Position numbers and translations under genes: made by a program. The notes beneath the pieces are model-generated. The model did not search any database. It was given only the letters and a program-made list of their open reading frames with translations, and was not told the origin of the DNA. From contig JAGTJM010000001.1 in the NCBI GenBank assembly GCA_020747015.1, forward strand, positions 372,001 through 436,000: a stretch of 64,000 nucleotides of DNA, read 5' to 3'. Source of the DNA: Pyrenochaeta sp. MPI-SDFR-AT-0127 (Eukaryota; Ascomycota; Dothideomycetes; Pleosporales; Cucurbitariaceae). This document shows positions 21,807 to 32,588 of the stretch, piece by piece; the first letter of the stretch is position 1; each line of letters starts with the position of its first letter.

Positions 21807-22922
21807 CGCATCGTTCGTTCTGGAGAGTGTGCTGGGAGAAGAGGAGAGACGAAGTCGCAGCAGTCAGCGCGGGATATCTGGTTGACCGGTGATCAGACCC
21901 AAGCAAATGGGCGACGTTTGGTGGCGCTCGGGGGGCTGTGAGCTGCAAACACGACACCAATGAAGGGCAGCCATGCGCGTCTTTGGCGCCGTAGGGCGAC
22001 AGGCTATTGGTGTCTTCAGCCCCCCATCCACTCGATTCTCTGGCACAGCGACACGACGCTGAGGTGGGGCACCAGCAGACGAACCCGATGGAGACGGTGC
22101 CGCTGGCATTCTCTCCACAGTGAAGCCGTTTGAAGTGAAGATGTTACTTGCAACAAGATTGTACGAAAATGGGACGTTTTGAGCTAGATGTTATTTTCAG
22201 TTCACGATACTGTTGGGACGTCGGTGAGGATGGGATTCTAGCGCCCGCGAAGCGGAAGTCGCAGCCCTAGATGTAAACACCTCAGGAACGAGAATGGAAA
22301 GCGCAACCTCACTGTCTTTTGCAGAGCAAGTCCAACCATCGTCCTCGACTTGCGCGTGCCTTTTTCCTTTGTCGGCGCCCTACAACTGGGCGGCAATGGA
22401 CAAAATCCCCGCTATCTGAAGCAATTGTTAGGTAGATCAGTCTTTCTTTGCAAGCAGAAACATTTCATCCGTCTGCTTCAGAAATCCTAGAGACACTCAT
22501 TGCTCTATGCAAACCTCACTTTGCGCCAGCGCGGCTGCAAACAAGCAATGATCAACAATTTTGCGCGGCAGATCAGCCATCTTCCTGGCACCTCTTTCAG
22601 CCTCAGCCTCAGCCTCAGCCTAAGCCCTGCGCCTGAATCCTAACTCCATCCAGACTCCCCAGATGTCTGGTGCCTGGCTGATAATCTGGTCAATGCTCTT
22701 GTACCAATGCCCGTTGGGTGAGGGCACACAAAGAGAAGTGATTAGTGTTCACGTCGTCGACAAATCCATGGCTGCGGCATAGTTCCGTCCCTCAGCATCT
22801 CAAACTTAGTCAGCCACATCCTCGAAAATGCTTCACTACAAATCACCACTTTGTATATCTGAAGCTCACAGGACGCCTATAATGCATTCACAAACAAGCC
22901 CGAGGCCCCCTTCTCCTCAAAA
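21807..22922. other. Divergent intergenic region, 1.1 kb
   Basis: Holds the promoters of the Pro/Tyr-rich protein gene (minus) and the macrodomain-SirTM gene (plus). A short CCTCAG x4 microrepeat (22602-22625) was seen. No gene was recognised. Confidence 0.4.
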
Positions 22923-24713
22923 ATGTCGCTTCTCGAACGTAGTCTGCTCAGTCTCCTCCACGAGTCGAAGAACCGCCAGGTCCGCCACTTTGAGCAGCAT
23001 CTCTCGCAGTACGAATCATGGGAAAAGCTGCAGTTATTGAAGCAGCTTCTCTGTATCCGCTCACCGAGTCCGCCTTTACCGGAGGATCTTGTTCGAGACA
23101 TCGACACCATCCTGACAAACTCCCTCAACCAAGGCATTCAAACAGTTGGCTCTTCAATTCCTGCTTTCGCAACACGTGAGCGTCCCGGACAAAGAAATAT
23201 TCATATAAAGCTCTGGCAGGGCGATATCACATCATTGGCGAGCGATGTCACCGCGATTACGAACGCCGCCAATTCCCAGATGTTGGGCTGCTTCCAACCA
23301 AGCCACAAGTGTATTGACAATGCCATACATTCAATAGCTGGCCCACGACTACGACAGGAATGTTTCGAGATTATGGATGCCAGAGAGAATGATCTTCCGG
23401 TGGGCGAGGCATTGGTTACAAGAGGTTATTGTCTACCCTCACCATATGTCATACATACCGTCGGACCACAATTAGCTCGAGGTGCCACCCCGACTAGTGA
23501 AGAGATGCAACAGCTGCGACAGTGCTATGTATCGATACTTGACCAAGCAGAAGGTCTCCCTGAAAATGGAGACGGATCCAAAAGAGTTGCCTTGTGTGGT
23601 ATCTCAACCGGGTTGTTTGCATTTCCCACAGATCTAGCAGCCAAAATCGCAACAGAGACTGTCGGTGCCTGGTTTGCACACAATGAGAACACATCAATAA
23701 CAGACGTTATCTTTGTGACATTTGCTGAAGGCGACTTTGATATCTACAGCAACCTTCTCACAAACATACAACCTCCGTGGCGATTGGCACCCTCACAAAC
23801 ATCCCCAAGTCACAATCTTCAAATACAGGGCGCAACACTGCAAACCGGTCGAACATGGCTCACATCGGTTGATGCGATCGTCGTATCTGCAGGAGCAGGT
23901 CTCTCAGCTGCAGATGGACTGGACTATACTTCCAAAGCACTCTTCAAAAAGCATTTCCCCGCCTTCCTCAAACTCGGCCTTACGACATTGTATAGCGCGA
24001 TTGGGTTCGACGAGTGGCCATCCGAGGGAGATAAGTGGGGCTACTATTTTTCTAATGTTCAAATGGTGCGGTCCTGGCCTTCTTGGAATCTGTACCAGAA
24101 ACTCGTTCCGTGGTTGACGACATTCGGCGAGGACGTACACGTTCGCACGTCCAACGCTGATGGCTTGTTCCTGGCAAATGGATGGTCAGAGGAAAAACTA
24201 TCAACGCCTCAAGGGCGATACTCGGTATTGCAATGCTTAGCAAAATGTCGCCCGGACTCGACATTCGAGACATTACCTTTCTTTGAGGCTGCGCTACCGT
24301 CCCTTGATCCAAAGACCCAGAAACTAACAGATCCGTCCAAGATACCGCGCTGCCTGAACTGCGGTGGAGACATGATGATCTGTGTCCGTGGCGGATCCTG
24401 GTTCAATGAAGGACCGTTCCAGGCTGGGGAGGGGCGATGGAAGGACTTTCGACGCAGGGTTCTTGCAGAGAAGAAAGAGACTGTCATTCTTGAATTGGGT
24501 GTTGGCATGAATACACCTGGAGTACTGCGATGGCCTAATGAAGACCTTGTTCGTAAGGGAGGAGGTCGTGTCAAATTAATTAGAGTGGGACTAGGCCCAT
24601 CAGTGATGGTGCCTGCGGATTTGGAAGAAAAAGGATTGGCTATTAGCATTGAAGGAGATATAAAGCTAGCGCTTTCTCGGTTATTACCAAATAGCTTAGA
24701 GACGTTCACTTGA
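22923..24713 (+). CDS. Macrodomain-SirTM sirtuin fusion (protein ADP-ribosylation/de-ADP-ribosylation)
   Basis: Single-exon 596-residue protein fusing two ADP-ribose-handling modules. Residues 1-80 form a helical N-terminus. A macrodomain spans about 90-285: NAANSQMLG (114-122), then C123-x4-H128-x-C130 in GCFQPSHKCIDNAIH, the zinc-binding pattern of zinc-dependent macrodomains, and the loop GISTGLFAFP (226-235). From about 305 follows a class-M sirtuin (SirTM): VSAGAGLSAADGLDY (321-335) for NAD+ binding, TSNADG (409-414), and PQGRYSVLQC (429-438), where Gln-Gly replaces the His-Gly of deacetylase sirtuins. Four Cys (438, 442, 477, 480) form the zinc knuckle. In bacteria, SirTM ADP-ribosylates a lipoylated GcvH-like carrier and the partner macrodomain reverses it; fungal fusions of the two are known. 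The substrate here is unknown, as no GcvH-like or lipoate gene is nearby. Confidence 0.94.
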   Translation: MSLLERSLLSLLHESKNRQVRHFEQHLSQYESWEKLQLLKQLLCIRSPSPPLPEDLVRDIDTILTNSLNQGIQTVGSSIPAFATRERPGQRNIHIKLWQGDITSLASDVTAITNAANSQMLGCFQPSHKCIDNAIHSIAGPRLRQECFEIMDARENDLPVGEALVTRGYCLPSPYVIHTVGPQLARGATPTSEEMQQLRQCYVSILDQAEGLPENGDGSKRVALCGISTGLFAFPTDLAAKIATETVGAWFAHNENTSITDVIFVTFAEGDFDIYSNLLTNIQPPWRLAPSQTSPSHNLQIQGATLQTGRTWLTSVDAIVVSAGAGLSAADGLDYTSKALFKKHFPAFLKLGLTTLYSAIGFDEWPSEGDKWGYYFSNVQMVRSWPSWNLYQKLVPWLTTFGEDVHVRTSNADGLFLANGWSEEKLSTPQGRYSVLQCLAKCRPDSTFETLPFFEAALPSLDPKTQKLTDPSKIPRCLNCGGDMMICVRGGSWFNEGPFQAGEGRWKDFRRRVLAEKKETVILELGVGMNTPGVLRWPNEDLVRKGGGRVKLIRVGLGPSVMVPADLEEKGLAISIEGDIKLALSRLLPNSLETFT

Positions 24714-24786
24714 TAGTGACGTACATTATTAGATTACAAAGCTTCTATTTTAGAAGATTGTGCAGGTTCACCATCCTTCCTTCCCC

Positions 24787-26642
24787 TTAGGCCTCTTCTG
24801 CTACTCCATTTGGACCAGCCGGTTGATCTTCCAGACTCTTTTCCTGAATAAACCAGGCAAAAATTGCACTTCCCACCACTAACCCAATGCCCACTCCCAA
24901 AGCTGCTCTCGTAGCTTGCCCATAGCAGCTCTTCACAATGTCCTTGAGATGTGGGTCTAGGCCCCTAAAGTACGATAGTCCAGATCTTACACGCTCAGCA
25001 ATCTCCTCGGCATCCTTGTCGCCATGGAGCGCGGATTGTAGAGACTTGCGAAGCGTCTGGTTGAACGCTGTTGCACACATGGAGATACCGAAAACGGAGC
25101 CTAGAGAGCGGAAAAGGTAGCTGCAGGCAGTTGCCACCGCTTGATCAGTGTGGGAGGCATTCGCGACTGTGGTATTTGTCAGGCTGGAGTGACACTATTG
25201 GGGAATGTAACTACTTACTAAGACCAATGAGTGTGGTGGTAACGCCGATGCCATTTGAGGAAGCGCAAATGCAAGTGCCCACAACCATGATTGGCAGATT
25301 CTGCATGATCGTACCGGCGAAGAGGAGGACGAGTGTCAGTCCAGCAGTAAGATTCGAGTAAGCTATTACGGTAATCCAGTAGTACTTCGCCGTGCGCTTC
25401 ATGTAGAAGCCACTAAAGAGCGATCCGCTGACACCACAGACAATGGACGGAACGAGTAACAAACCCGCCTGCGAAGCGCTGTAATCGCCAATGACTTGCC
25501 AGTAGAGCGGGATGAAGAATAGCGCTGCGAGCCATCCTCCAAAGGCGAAGAAGTTGCATAAGTAACATGCAAAGAGCGTCTTGTTGAGTATAATCCGTCC
25601 AGGAGCAAATGGATGCTTCGCGACGTACCTCTCGACTAAGACGAACACGATGAAAAGCGGCGATGTTGCAAGCCCAGCGATAGTGACTGGATCACTCCAT
25701 GATATATTTGATCCACGGTCTAGGCCAACGAGGAGACCAAAGACGGCCATGATCAAAATGGCCGCTCCAAGGAAGTCCACTTTCATGACCTTCTCTTTCC
25801 AGTGCGAGTGGTCTTGCTTTGGGAGATCAAGAACCAATGCCACTGCGACAAAAGCGCATATGCACATAGGTCCCTGAGCGATGAAAGACCAGCGCCATCC
25901 AATGGTGTCAGCTAAAAAGCCGCCCAAAGGTGCTCCAGCCGATGCACCAAATGCGTACACCAAATTGAGATAGCCTTGCCACGTTCCTCTTTCCCTCAAG
26001 CCGACAATGTCGCTCATCAAAACGCTCGTACACACCGACATGCCTCCTCCTCCTATCCCCGCGAACGCTCGTGCAGCAATCAATTCGCCCATGTTTCGAG
26101 CCAGCCCGCAAAACGTCGAGCCAATCCCAAACACAAGGTATCCGAATAAGAGACATTCTTTGCGGCCAAAGATGTCAGAGAGCTTGCCGTACACGGGCTG
26201 GAAGGCGGAGAGCGTGAGGAAGTAGCTGGTTGCTATCCAGGATGTCGAGGAGAGGGCGTGGAGTTCGGTGCCAATGGTACCAAAAGTTGAGATGACGAGA
26301 GTTTGGTCCGCGGCGGACAGGAAAACCTTTTGAAATTTGTGCGTTTAGCATGAGGATCAAAAAGGACTTTCATGTAGTTTTAATACTCACACCAATCGCA
26401 ATTGCCGGGAATATGTATTTCATCTGCTTCCTAACCTCTGGCAGGCCATGATGTTTGTCGCTATTTCCATTGGTGACTTGTTGTTCAACATCTCCTCCGT
26501 CGTCTTCACCATCCGCAGCGAACCCTGCTCCTTCAGGTGCGATGCCATTCCCAGGATCAAGTGGAAATACGACTTGCTTTTGCTTTGATAAAAGCGGTGA
26601 AGTTTCCGTAGGCTCGACTTCACGCTCAAGATCCGGGGTCAT
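24787..26642 (-). CDS. MFS multidrug/basic-amino-acid transporter (DHA2, 14-TM type), probably vacuolar
   Basis: Major facilitator of the DHA2 type, closest by motif to fungal vacuolar basic amino acid/multidrug permeases (Vba/Fnx1-like). Exons 26642-26391, 26326-25219 and 25166-24787, with introns of 64 and 52 bp, give 579 residues. Met at 26642 was chosen because the open frame upstream is a Lys-rich 5' leader without family likeness. The cytosolic N-terminus contains ETSPLL, an acidic dileucine sorting motif that in fungi often directs transporters to the vacuole. TM1 is followed by the DHA2 motif AADQTL, and motif A is GKLSDIFGRKE. GIGGGGMSVCTSVLMSDIV with RERGTWQG is typical of the Vba/Fnx1 group. 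A hydrophilic loop between the last two TM segments contains repeated Lys/Glu residues. The start faces the divergent GFA gene (487 bp). Confidence 0.92.
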
Positions 26643-27129
26643 TGCGGCGGGGCGTGGCGTGCAGACGTGCACAAGCAATCCGAACCGAAGGGGAGTAATA
26701 ACCAACGACAACGAGTTCGAGGCTGTCTCGCTTTTAAAGGAAGCTACAGAGGTTGAAGCTGTCTCTTCCTTTTTCAGTCTATTTTTTTTCTTCCTCCTAT
26801 TCTCCTTCCGCAAAGGGTTCCGAGCACAGTCAGAGATCCACAAAATACGTGACTGCGACTTGCATGGGAAAGCTATTGGTACGCTTCGCCTGATTGGAGG
26901 GCCTAATCTTGCTATCTCCGTTTAAGGCAACAGGGTGGGGTAGGACATAAGTCACGAGGAACCGTGAAACCGCGTTTAATCTTTTTCGTATTTCGTGTTC
27001 AGAACATGCATGAGAAGGAATACGTACGGCAAGCTATATTGGCTTTTAGTAAAGTTAAATTCCATAACCCGCTCCTTTGTCCGCTTTCTTCCCTTTTGGC
27101 TCGACACAATATCCCCCACAATATCATCC
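26643..27129. other. Divergent promoter region, MFS / GFA
   Basis: 487 bp between two genes read away from each other. It includes a pyrimidine-rich tract (26760-26810, TTTTTTTTCTTCCTCC-like) about 120-170 bp upstream of the MFS start. No other feature was recognised. Confidence 0.4.
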
Positions 27130-27678
27130 ATGGCCTCAGCAACTCCATTGCCCTTTGAGACTCTTCGCGGTCACTGTACCTGCAAAACCATTACCTTCAG
27201 TATACAAGCCCCACCTCTGATAACACACTGCTGCCACTGCACGTCTTGCCAACGCGAATCCGGCTCTGCATTCGCCATCAACTGCGTTGTCGAAACATAC
27301 AACTTCACCATCACATCTCCCGCTAGCCCTGTGATAATCGGGGTGCCGTCTCTCAGCTCGCCTACAGGCGACAAACACCTCGTAGCACATTGCGCAAAGT
27401 GCTTCACTGCTCTGTATGCGCACTACTCGGCAAACAAGAGCTTGATGTTTGTCAAGGTGGGAGCGCTGGACGACGACAGTCGGACCAGGATGAGACCGGA
27501 TGTGCATATCTTTACGAGTACCAAGGTAGAGTGGGTGGATTTACGGAGGGAAGAGGAGAATGGTGTCAAGGTCTATGAGGAGTATTATCGGCGAGAAGAG
27601 GTGTGGAGTGAGGAGAGCTTGAGGAGAAGGGAGGTGTTACTAGAGTGGATTGAGCAGCAGGAAAAAGGGGCAGATTGA
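27130..27678 (+). CDS. GFA/CENP-V domain protein (zinc-binding, Mss4-like fold)
   Basis: Small zinc-binding protein of the GFA/CENP-V family, named after a reported glutathione-dependent formaldehyde-activating enzyme; most fungal members have no proven reaction. Single exon of 182 residues. The start at 27130 (CATCCATGG) places the first zinc motif at the expected distance; an upstream in-frame ATG at 26995 would add an unrelated basic stretch. Ligands visible: C16-x-C18 (GHCTCKTI), a C34-C35-x-C37-x2-C40 cluster (CCHCTSC), and a CAKC pair in the second half, together making the two zinc sites of the family. The Ser/Gly-rich SGSAFAI that follows the cluster is also typical. The C-terminal 40 residues are charged and helical (Glu/Arg-rich). 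Divergent from the MFS gene. Confidence 0.9.
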   Translation: MASATPLPFETLRGHCTCKTITFSIQAPPLITHCCHCTSCQRESGSAFAINCVVETYNFTITSPASPVIIGVPSLSSPTGDKHLVAHCAKCFTALYAHYSANKSLMFVKVGALDDDSRTRMRPDVHIFTSTKVEWVDLRREEENGVKVYEEYYRREEVWSEESLRRREVLLEWIEQQEKGAD

Positions 27679-27905
27679 GCGACATGGATGATTGAATTTG
27701 GAACGACAATCAAGTACTCGTTACATTTCCTTGCCTGTCCGGAAAGTGCGGGCAGAGTTGAAGACATACAGAGGAGCATGTCAAAACGCTGTCACAATAG
27801 TGCGGCCGAAAACAGAATGTGGGCGGTTTTAAAACTAGACGCTAACATCGCTCTTGACTCCTAAGAAATACTTGAATCCTGTATTACACGTTCATGACCA
27901 ACCGC

Positions 27906-30900
27906 TCAGGCAGGTTGATACTTCCTCAACTGCGATACTGTTAGTATATGGGGCAAGCAGGAAAGATATTGGGGAGCTTACATCCAAACTTAAGTACTTG
28001 CTTGTCATCTTCCCTTGATCACGCATGACACCTACCAGCGTCTCGCTCTCTTGGAAGAAACCTGCCTTCAAACTGATAACAATGAATTGCATTCCGGGGC
28101 TGGCATGCTCGCGCACATATTTGGCCACACGACTGACGTTCACATTGTCCAGCGCCGCGTCCACTTCATCCAAGACGAAGAACGGAGACGGCTGGTAGGA
28201 GTGAATAGCAAACAGTAGAGCAAGAGCAGCAATCGTCTTCTCGCCACCAGAAAGGTGTTCCATATCTCTGAAACGTTTGAGCGGCGGCATGGCGTGGTAC
28301 TTCAGACCGGCGAGGTAGGGCTCGGTTGAGTCCTCCATGTCGAGATACGCCTGTCCGCCCAGCGGGAACTGTGGGCTCTTCGTTAGATCCTTATACGTGC
28401 CGCCAATATTCTCAGAAATGTGGTTGAAGGCCTTCATGAAGAGATCATGGCGCTTCTGTTTGACTTCTTCGAACGCTTTTTTGGCTGCGGCGGCGCGTTT
28501 CCTTGTTTCGGCGAATTGCTCATCTACAGCTTTCAGGCGGGCTTCAGTCGCAGTGAGGCGCTCGGCAGCGCGCATATTGGGCGTTGCCTTGTTGATATCG
28601 GTTTCAAGGCGACTTATCAGATCTGTAAGCTTGCCCTCCGCCTCCTTCAGAGAGGTTATGGCTTGGTCTCGAACTCGCTCGTCGTGGTCGTCCTCCTAGA
28701 AAATGTTACTAAGAGCACATGAAATTGAAGACGCTGATGTACTTACGCTCTCAAGGATTTCTAGAAGCTCGGTCCTCAACTCTTCGTCCAGCTCTTCAAA
28801 GTTGACTTCGATACCGTAGTCGTCTACTTCAGCAGGCTGTATCTGCGTTGAGTCGGGGTCCTCATCAACGTCCATGGCATCCGCGTCCGGGCGAGGCAGA
28901 TCTGTCATCGGAAGCGAAGTCAATGGATTGGAGTCTGCAGTGAGTGGTATCCGTATCTCGTTAACTCTACATTCCTTGAGGGTGTTGTAACGATTTGTCG
29001 CACTTGTTTTGATCTTGGCATCCTCCTCGTCAACTTCTTTGAGGACATGCTTGACCTTGGAATTTCGTTGATCCAAGGTGCGTCGCGCTTCCATAACAGC
29101 AGCAGTCCGTTCACTGAGCTTCTGTTCAAGCTCTTTTCGTTTCTCCTGCAGTGTCTCCAGCTCCGCATAAAGCACATCACTGGCGCTTTGCAGCTCCTCT
29201 TGCTTGCTCTCAAGCTCGGAAATATCAGCAGTCTTGCGCTCGATCTCATCTTCAGCGGCCTTAAGGCGCTCTTCGACGCCACGAAGTGTAGATTCGAGCT
29301 GCTTCATCAGGAACTGAAGTTTGCTGCGCTGCGTACTGAACTCAAGGCGTTTCTCGGCAGCCTCTTGTTGGACGGTTCCTTGTTGTGCTTCGTAATCACG
29401 GATTGAATCATACCCGAGCTGTTGGCAGAAGGTTGAGAAGATTTGGTCGTTGACTTGATCGACGTTATCCTGGAAGCTCTTGAGCTCATCCTGGCGATTC
29501 TGTAGTAGCTGCGCCTGCTTCTCATAGTTGGGTCGCACTCCTTTCAATTCATTCTTGTGATACGACAGCTCCTTCTTCACACTCTCAATGTTGCGGCCCA
29601 GAGCCTTGGTTTCATCCTGTGCGCGCCGGATCTGGTCCTGGAGGTCAAGAAGCTCAACCTCCAAATCCTGCTCCTGCTTGTGCTGGCGATCAAGCTTGGG
29701 AAGCGCAGCCAACTCTTTCTCATACCTATGGACCTTGTCCACCAGGGTCTGGTAGGATCGCTCATCCCAGGCCTGCTCGGAGTCGTCATCGCGCTCAAGT
29801 TCACCACCAGTCTGCGTGCCACCTTTACCAATGACACGGCCATCAAGGGTGACTGCCTTTGCCTGAACGTGTCTGTTGTACCTGAGCTCCTTTGCAATTT
29901 TTTCAGTGTCGCATATCATGGTATTTCCGCAGGCAGCAGTCATGGCTCGTTCATGCTTGGGCTCGTAGTTGATGCAGTCTATGGCCAACCGCATACCTTT
30001 GTGCATTCCCTTAAGCTGTGCGTCAACAGCTTTAATTTGAATGGAGTCCAAAGGATCGAATGTCATAATGCCGATACGTTCCTGCTTGAGGTATTGAATG
30101 CATTCTTTGGCCGTTGCTTCTGTGTCAACAATGACGGTCTCCATCTGTGCTCCGAGTACGCGGCCCATGGCCTTGCGGTATTTCTGCTGCTTGGGTGAGA
30201 TGAGATCCCTATATCGACCGTGCACTTTGTCAGGTCCGAGTCGAGTCCTGAGGCGGTCGATGGTCTTGCGAGCTTCTTGCTGCTTTCTCGATTCCCGACG
30301 GCTGCCCTCAACTATGCTAAGTTGCTTCACCGCCTCTTGCAACATCTGGTTCTTTTCTTGAAACTGCATCTCAAGATGTCGGCGATCAGATCTGAGTTTG
30401 TCCAGGTCCTTCTGTTTAGCAGCTCTTGTCTTCTCCAATTCTTTGGCCTGTGTCTTCGACTCCTGTTGTCGCTCTTCGAGCTGACTGAGGTCTGTGTTCA
30501 GCCTGTCGACTGCCTTCTCGTGGCTATCGACACTCTGTTGCAGGTTTCTGACATGGTCCCTATCTGTATCGACTTCTCTCTTGAGTTTGTCGATGTGCAT
30601 TTGGTCGCCGTGAGTTCGCTTCGTGACCTCGCTACGGAGTCGATTGTATTCGCGGAGATCCTGTTCCGAAAGCTCACGACCTTGCCGCTGGGCCGCAGCT
30701 TTGAAATCATCTTCCCATTTCTTCTCAGCCTTTTGCACTTGGTCGAGGTTCTTTCGGCATTTCTGAACGCTCTCTTTCTCTGTCTCGCGCTGCTTCCTAA
30801 GGCCATCGACCTTGCTTTCGTACTTTCGCAGTGCTTCTTTGGAAAGGCGAATCTTCTCTTCGATAGGCGCAAGCTCGTTTGAGGCATCCTCGATTTCCTT

Positions 30901-31939
30901 CTCCTTTGTCTTGATGCTCTTGTCTGTTTTGGCGAGGTCACGCTTGATCTTGGCCTCGGCTTGCCTCTCCTGCTCGTGCTTCTGGTGGTACTTGTCAACG
31001 CTGCGCTTATGCTCCTTCAGCTCTTCTTGATGGCTGGCGATTTTGTTGCGCGCCTTGTCCATGACCTGCTGGTACAGGAAGAGCTTCCAGAGCGTCTTTG
31101 TGATGACGGCTTCGTCTCGCTCCGCAAGCTTCATCTCATACTCATCGGCCTCGGCCTTTTGCTCTTGGTAAGTTTTGAGTTCACCATTAATGCCACGGCG
31201 CTCGTGGAGATGCTTGGCATTATCCTCAGTAGCGGCTTCGGACTCAGCTTTCAGCCTGTCGTAGTCGGCCTTCTTCTCCAAGCTCCCCGAGATGCGCTCA
31301 ACCTGCTCAGTGAGCTTGTCTGGCGCCATTGTCGCAATCTTTTCGACGTCGCCCTGGAAAACGAGGAAATTCCGAGCCTTGACCAAAATGCTATGCTCTT
31401 CCAGTGCGTCATTGTATTGCTTCTGGGTGACTGAACGGTTGTTGATACGATACTCGCTTGCGCCAGCGCTGGTGATGGTACGCTGCCACTCATGCGTTTG
31501 CTCGGCATCGTCCTCGAAGACAGCCTTGACCCACGCATTCTGAGGGTCGTTGCGCTGCGTGCTCGATTGTGACTCGCCATTCCCTTGCGTATGTCCATTG
31601 GCGTGTCCGTTCGCGTCGCCGTTTGCATCGCCGTCTGCTTCGGTCGCCGTGCCGTCTGCATGGATTCTTGCCTCGCGGATGATCCTGCCGCGGTAGACCA
31701 TGTCCTTTAGCTTGTCGGAGCGCAATTGGGACGACTTGACTCCCAGGACAAAGGAGATGGCGTCCATGCTGTTTGACTTTCCAGAGCCATTAGGACCGAT
31801 GATTGAGGTGAAGTACGAGTCGCCGAAGAGAAGCGTGTGGCGCCCACGGTAGGACTTGAAGTCTGCGCCTGTTAGCGGATGCGGGCAATTGCGCGTCGTG
31901 CGGCTCACTGAAAATCTCCAGCCGTATAAGCTTCCCCAT
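27906..31939 (-). CDS. SMC1: Cohesin subunit SMC1
   Basis: Structural-maintenance-of-chromosomes ATPase of the cohesin ring, acting in sister-chromatid cohesion and chromatin loops. Exons 31939-31909, 31862-28747, 28695-27982 and 27929-27906, with introns of 46, 51 and 52 bp, give 1294 residues. The tiny first exon supplies MGKLIRLEIF and the 24-nt last exon supplies LRKYQPA; both match SMC1 ends and are missed if only the long frame is read. Walker A is GPNGSGKS (33-40). A hinge lies near the centre (begins about GRYRDLISPKQ; contains TLDGRVIGKGGTQTGG), flanked by long coiled coils. The C-terminal head has the signature LSGGEKT and Walker B FFVLDEVDAALD. Unusual: a low-complexity Asp/Gly/Asn/His/Ala insert (about 79-118) within the N-terminal head. 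Divergent from GPC1. Confidence 0.97.
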
Positions 31940-32588
31940 GGCGGCGGTTGAGATGCGCGACACCGGTGTGGTGAGTGCGCTGTGAGGTTGCGGATGTGCA
32001 GGGCGATTGGGGTGACTACGGTATGGTGGTGGTGGTCGCAGTGGTCGCAGTGGTCAGGTTAGTCGCGTTGGCGGGGACGCGTCGCGGGAGCGCTGAATGG
32101 GCCGCCATAGCTAGCGCTGGGAACAGATGCACCATGTGGCCCACAGTGACGAAACATGGCAGCCCGCCCAGCAGCCTCCAGCAGCTTCACACACGGTCCT
32201 TTTTTGCAACACTTGTCCTGTGTCTTTTGCGTCTGTTCGAGCTTCAGAACACTGCCACCTACACAGGCACCACCACCTGGTCTCGTGACCACTCCACACC
32301 AGTCTTCTGCACACCGGCGCTGCCTGCACCATGACGCTGTGAGCTTCCAATCACCAGCTTGCATTTCCCCACGACATCCTCCACTGCTCGAAGACTGTTG
32401 GAGCGACAACTTCCAGCCCCCGCACATCAGAAGCCCTACTGCCATGAGAACAGGCGCAGGGTCTGACTAGTCCTGGCTTAATCTGCATATCATCTCTGTA
32501 CGCGCCTTCGCTCTCCTCGAATCTCCTTCTTTCAGCACAAACATGCATCGTTGGCAGACGCTTTGGCATACAATAGCTAACAGACACC
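31940..32588. other. Divergent promoter region SMC1 / GPC1
   Basis: 649 bp. Contains a short GTGGTCGCA tandem (about 32029-32056, three imperfect copies) close to the SMC1 start. Frames on both strands overlap extensively but none has family likeness. Confidence 0.45.
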
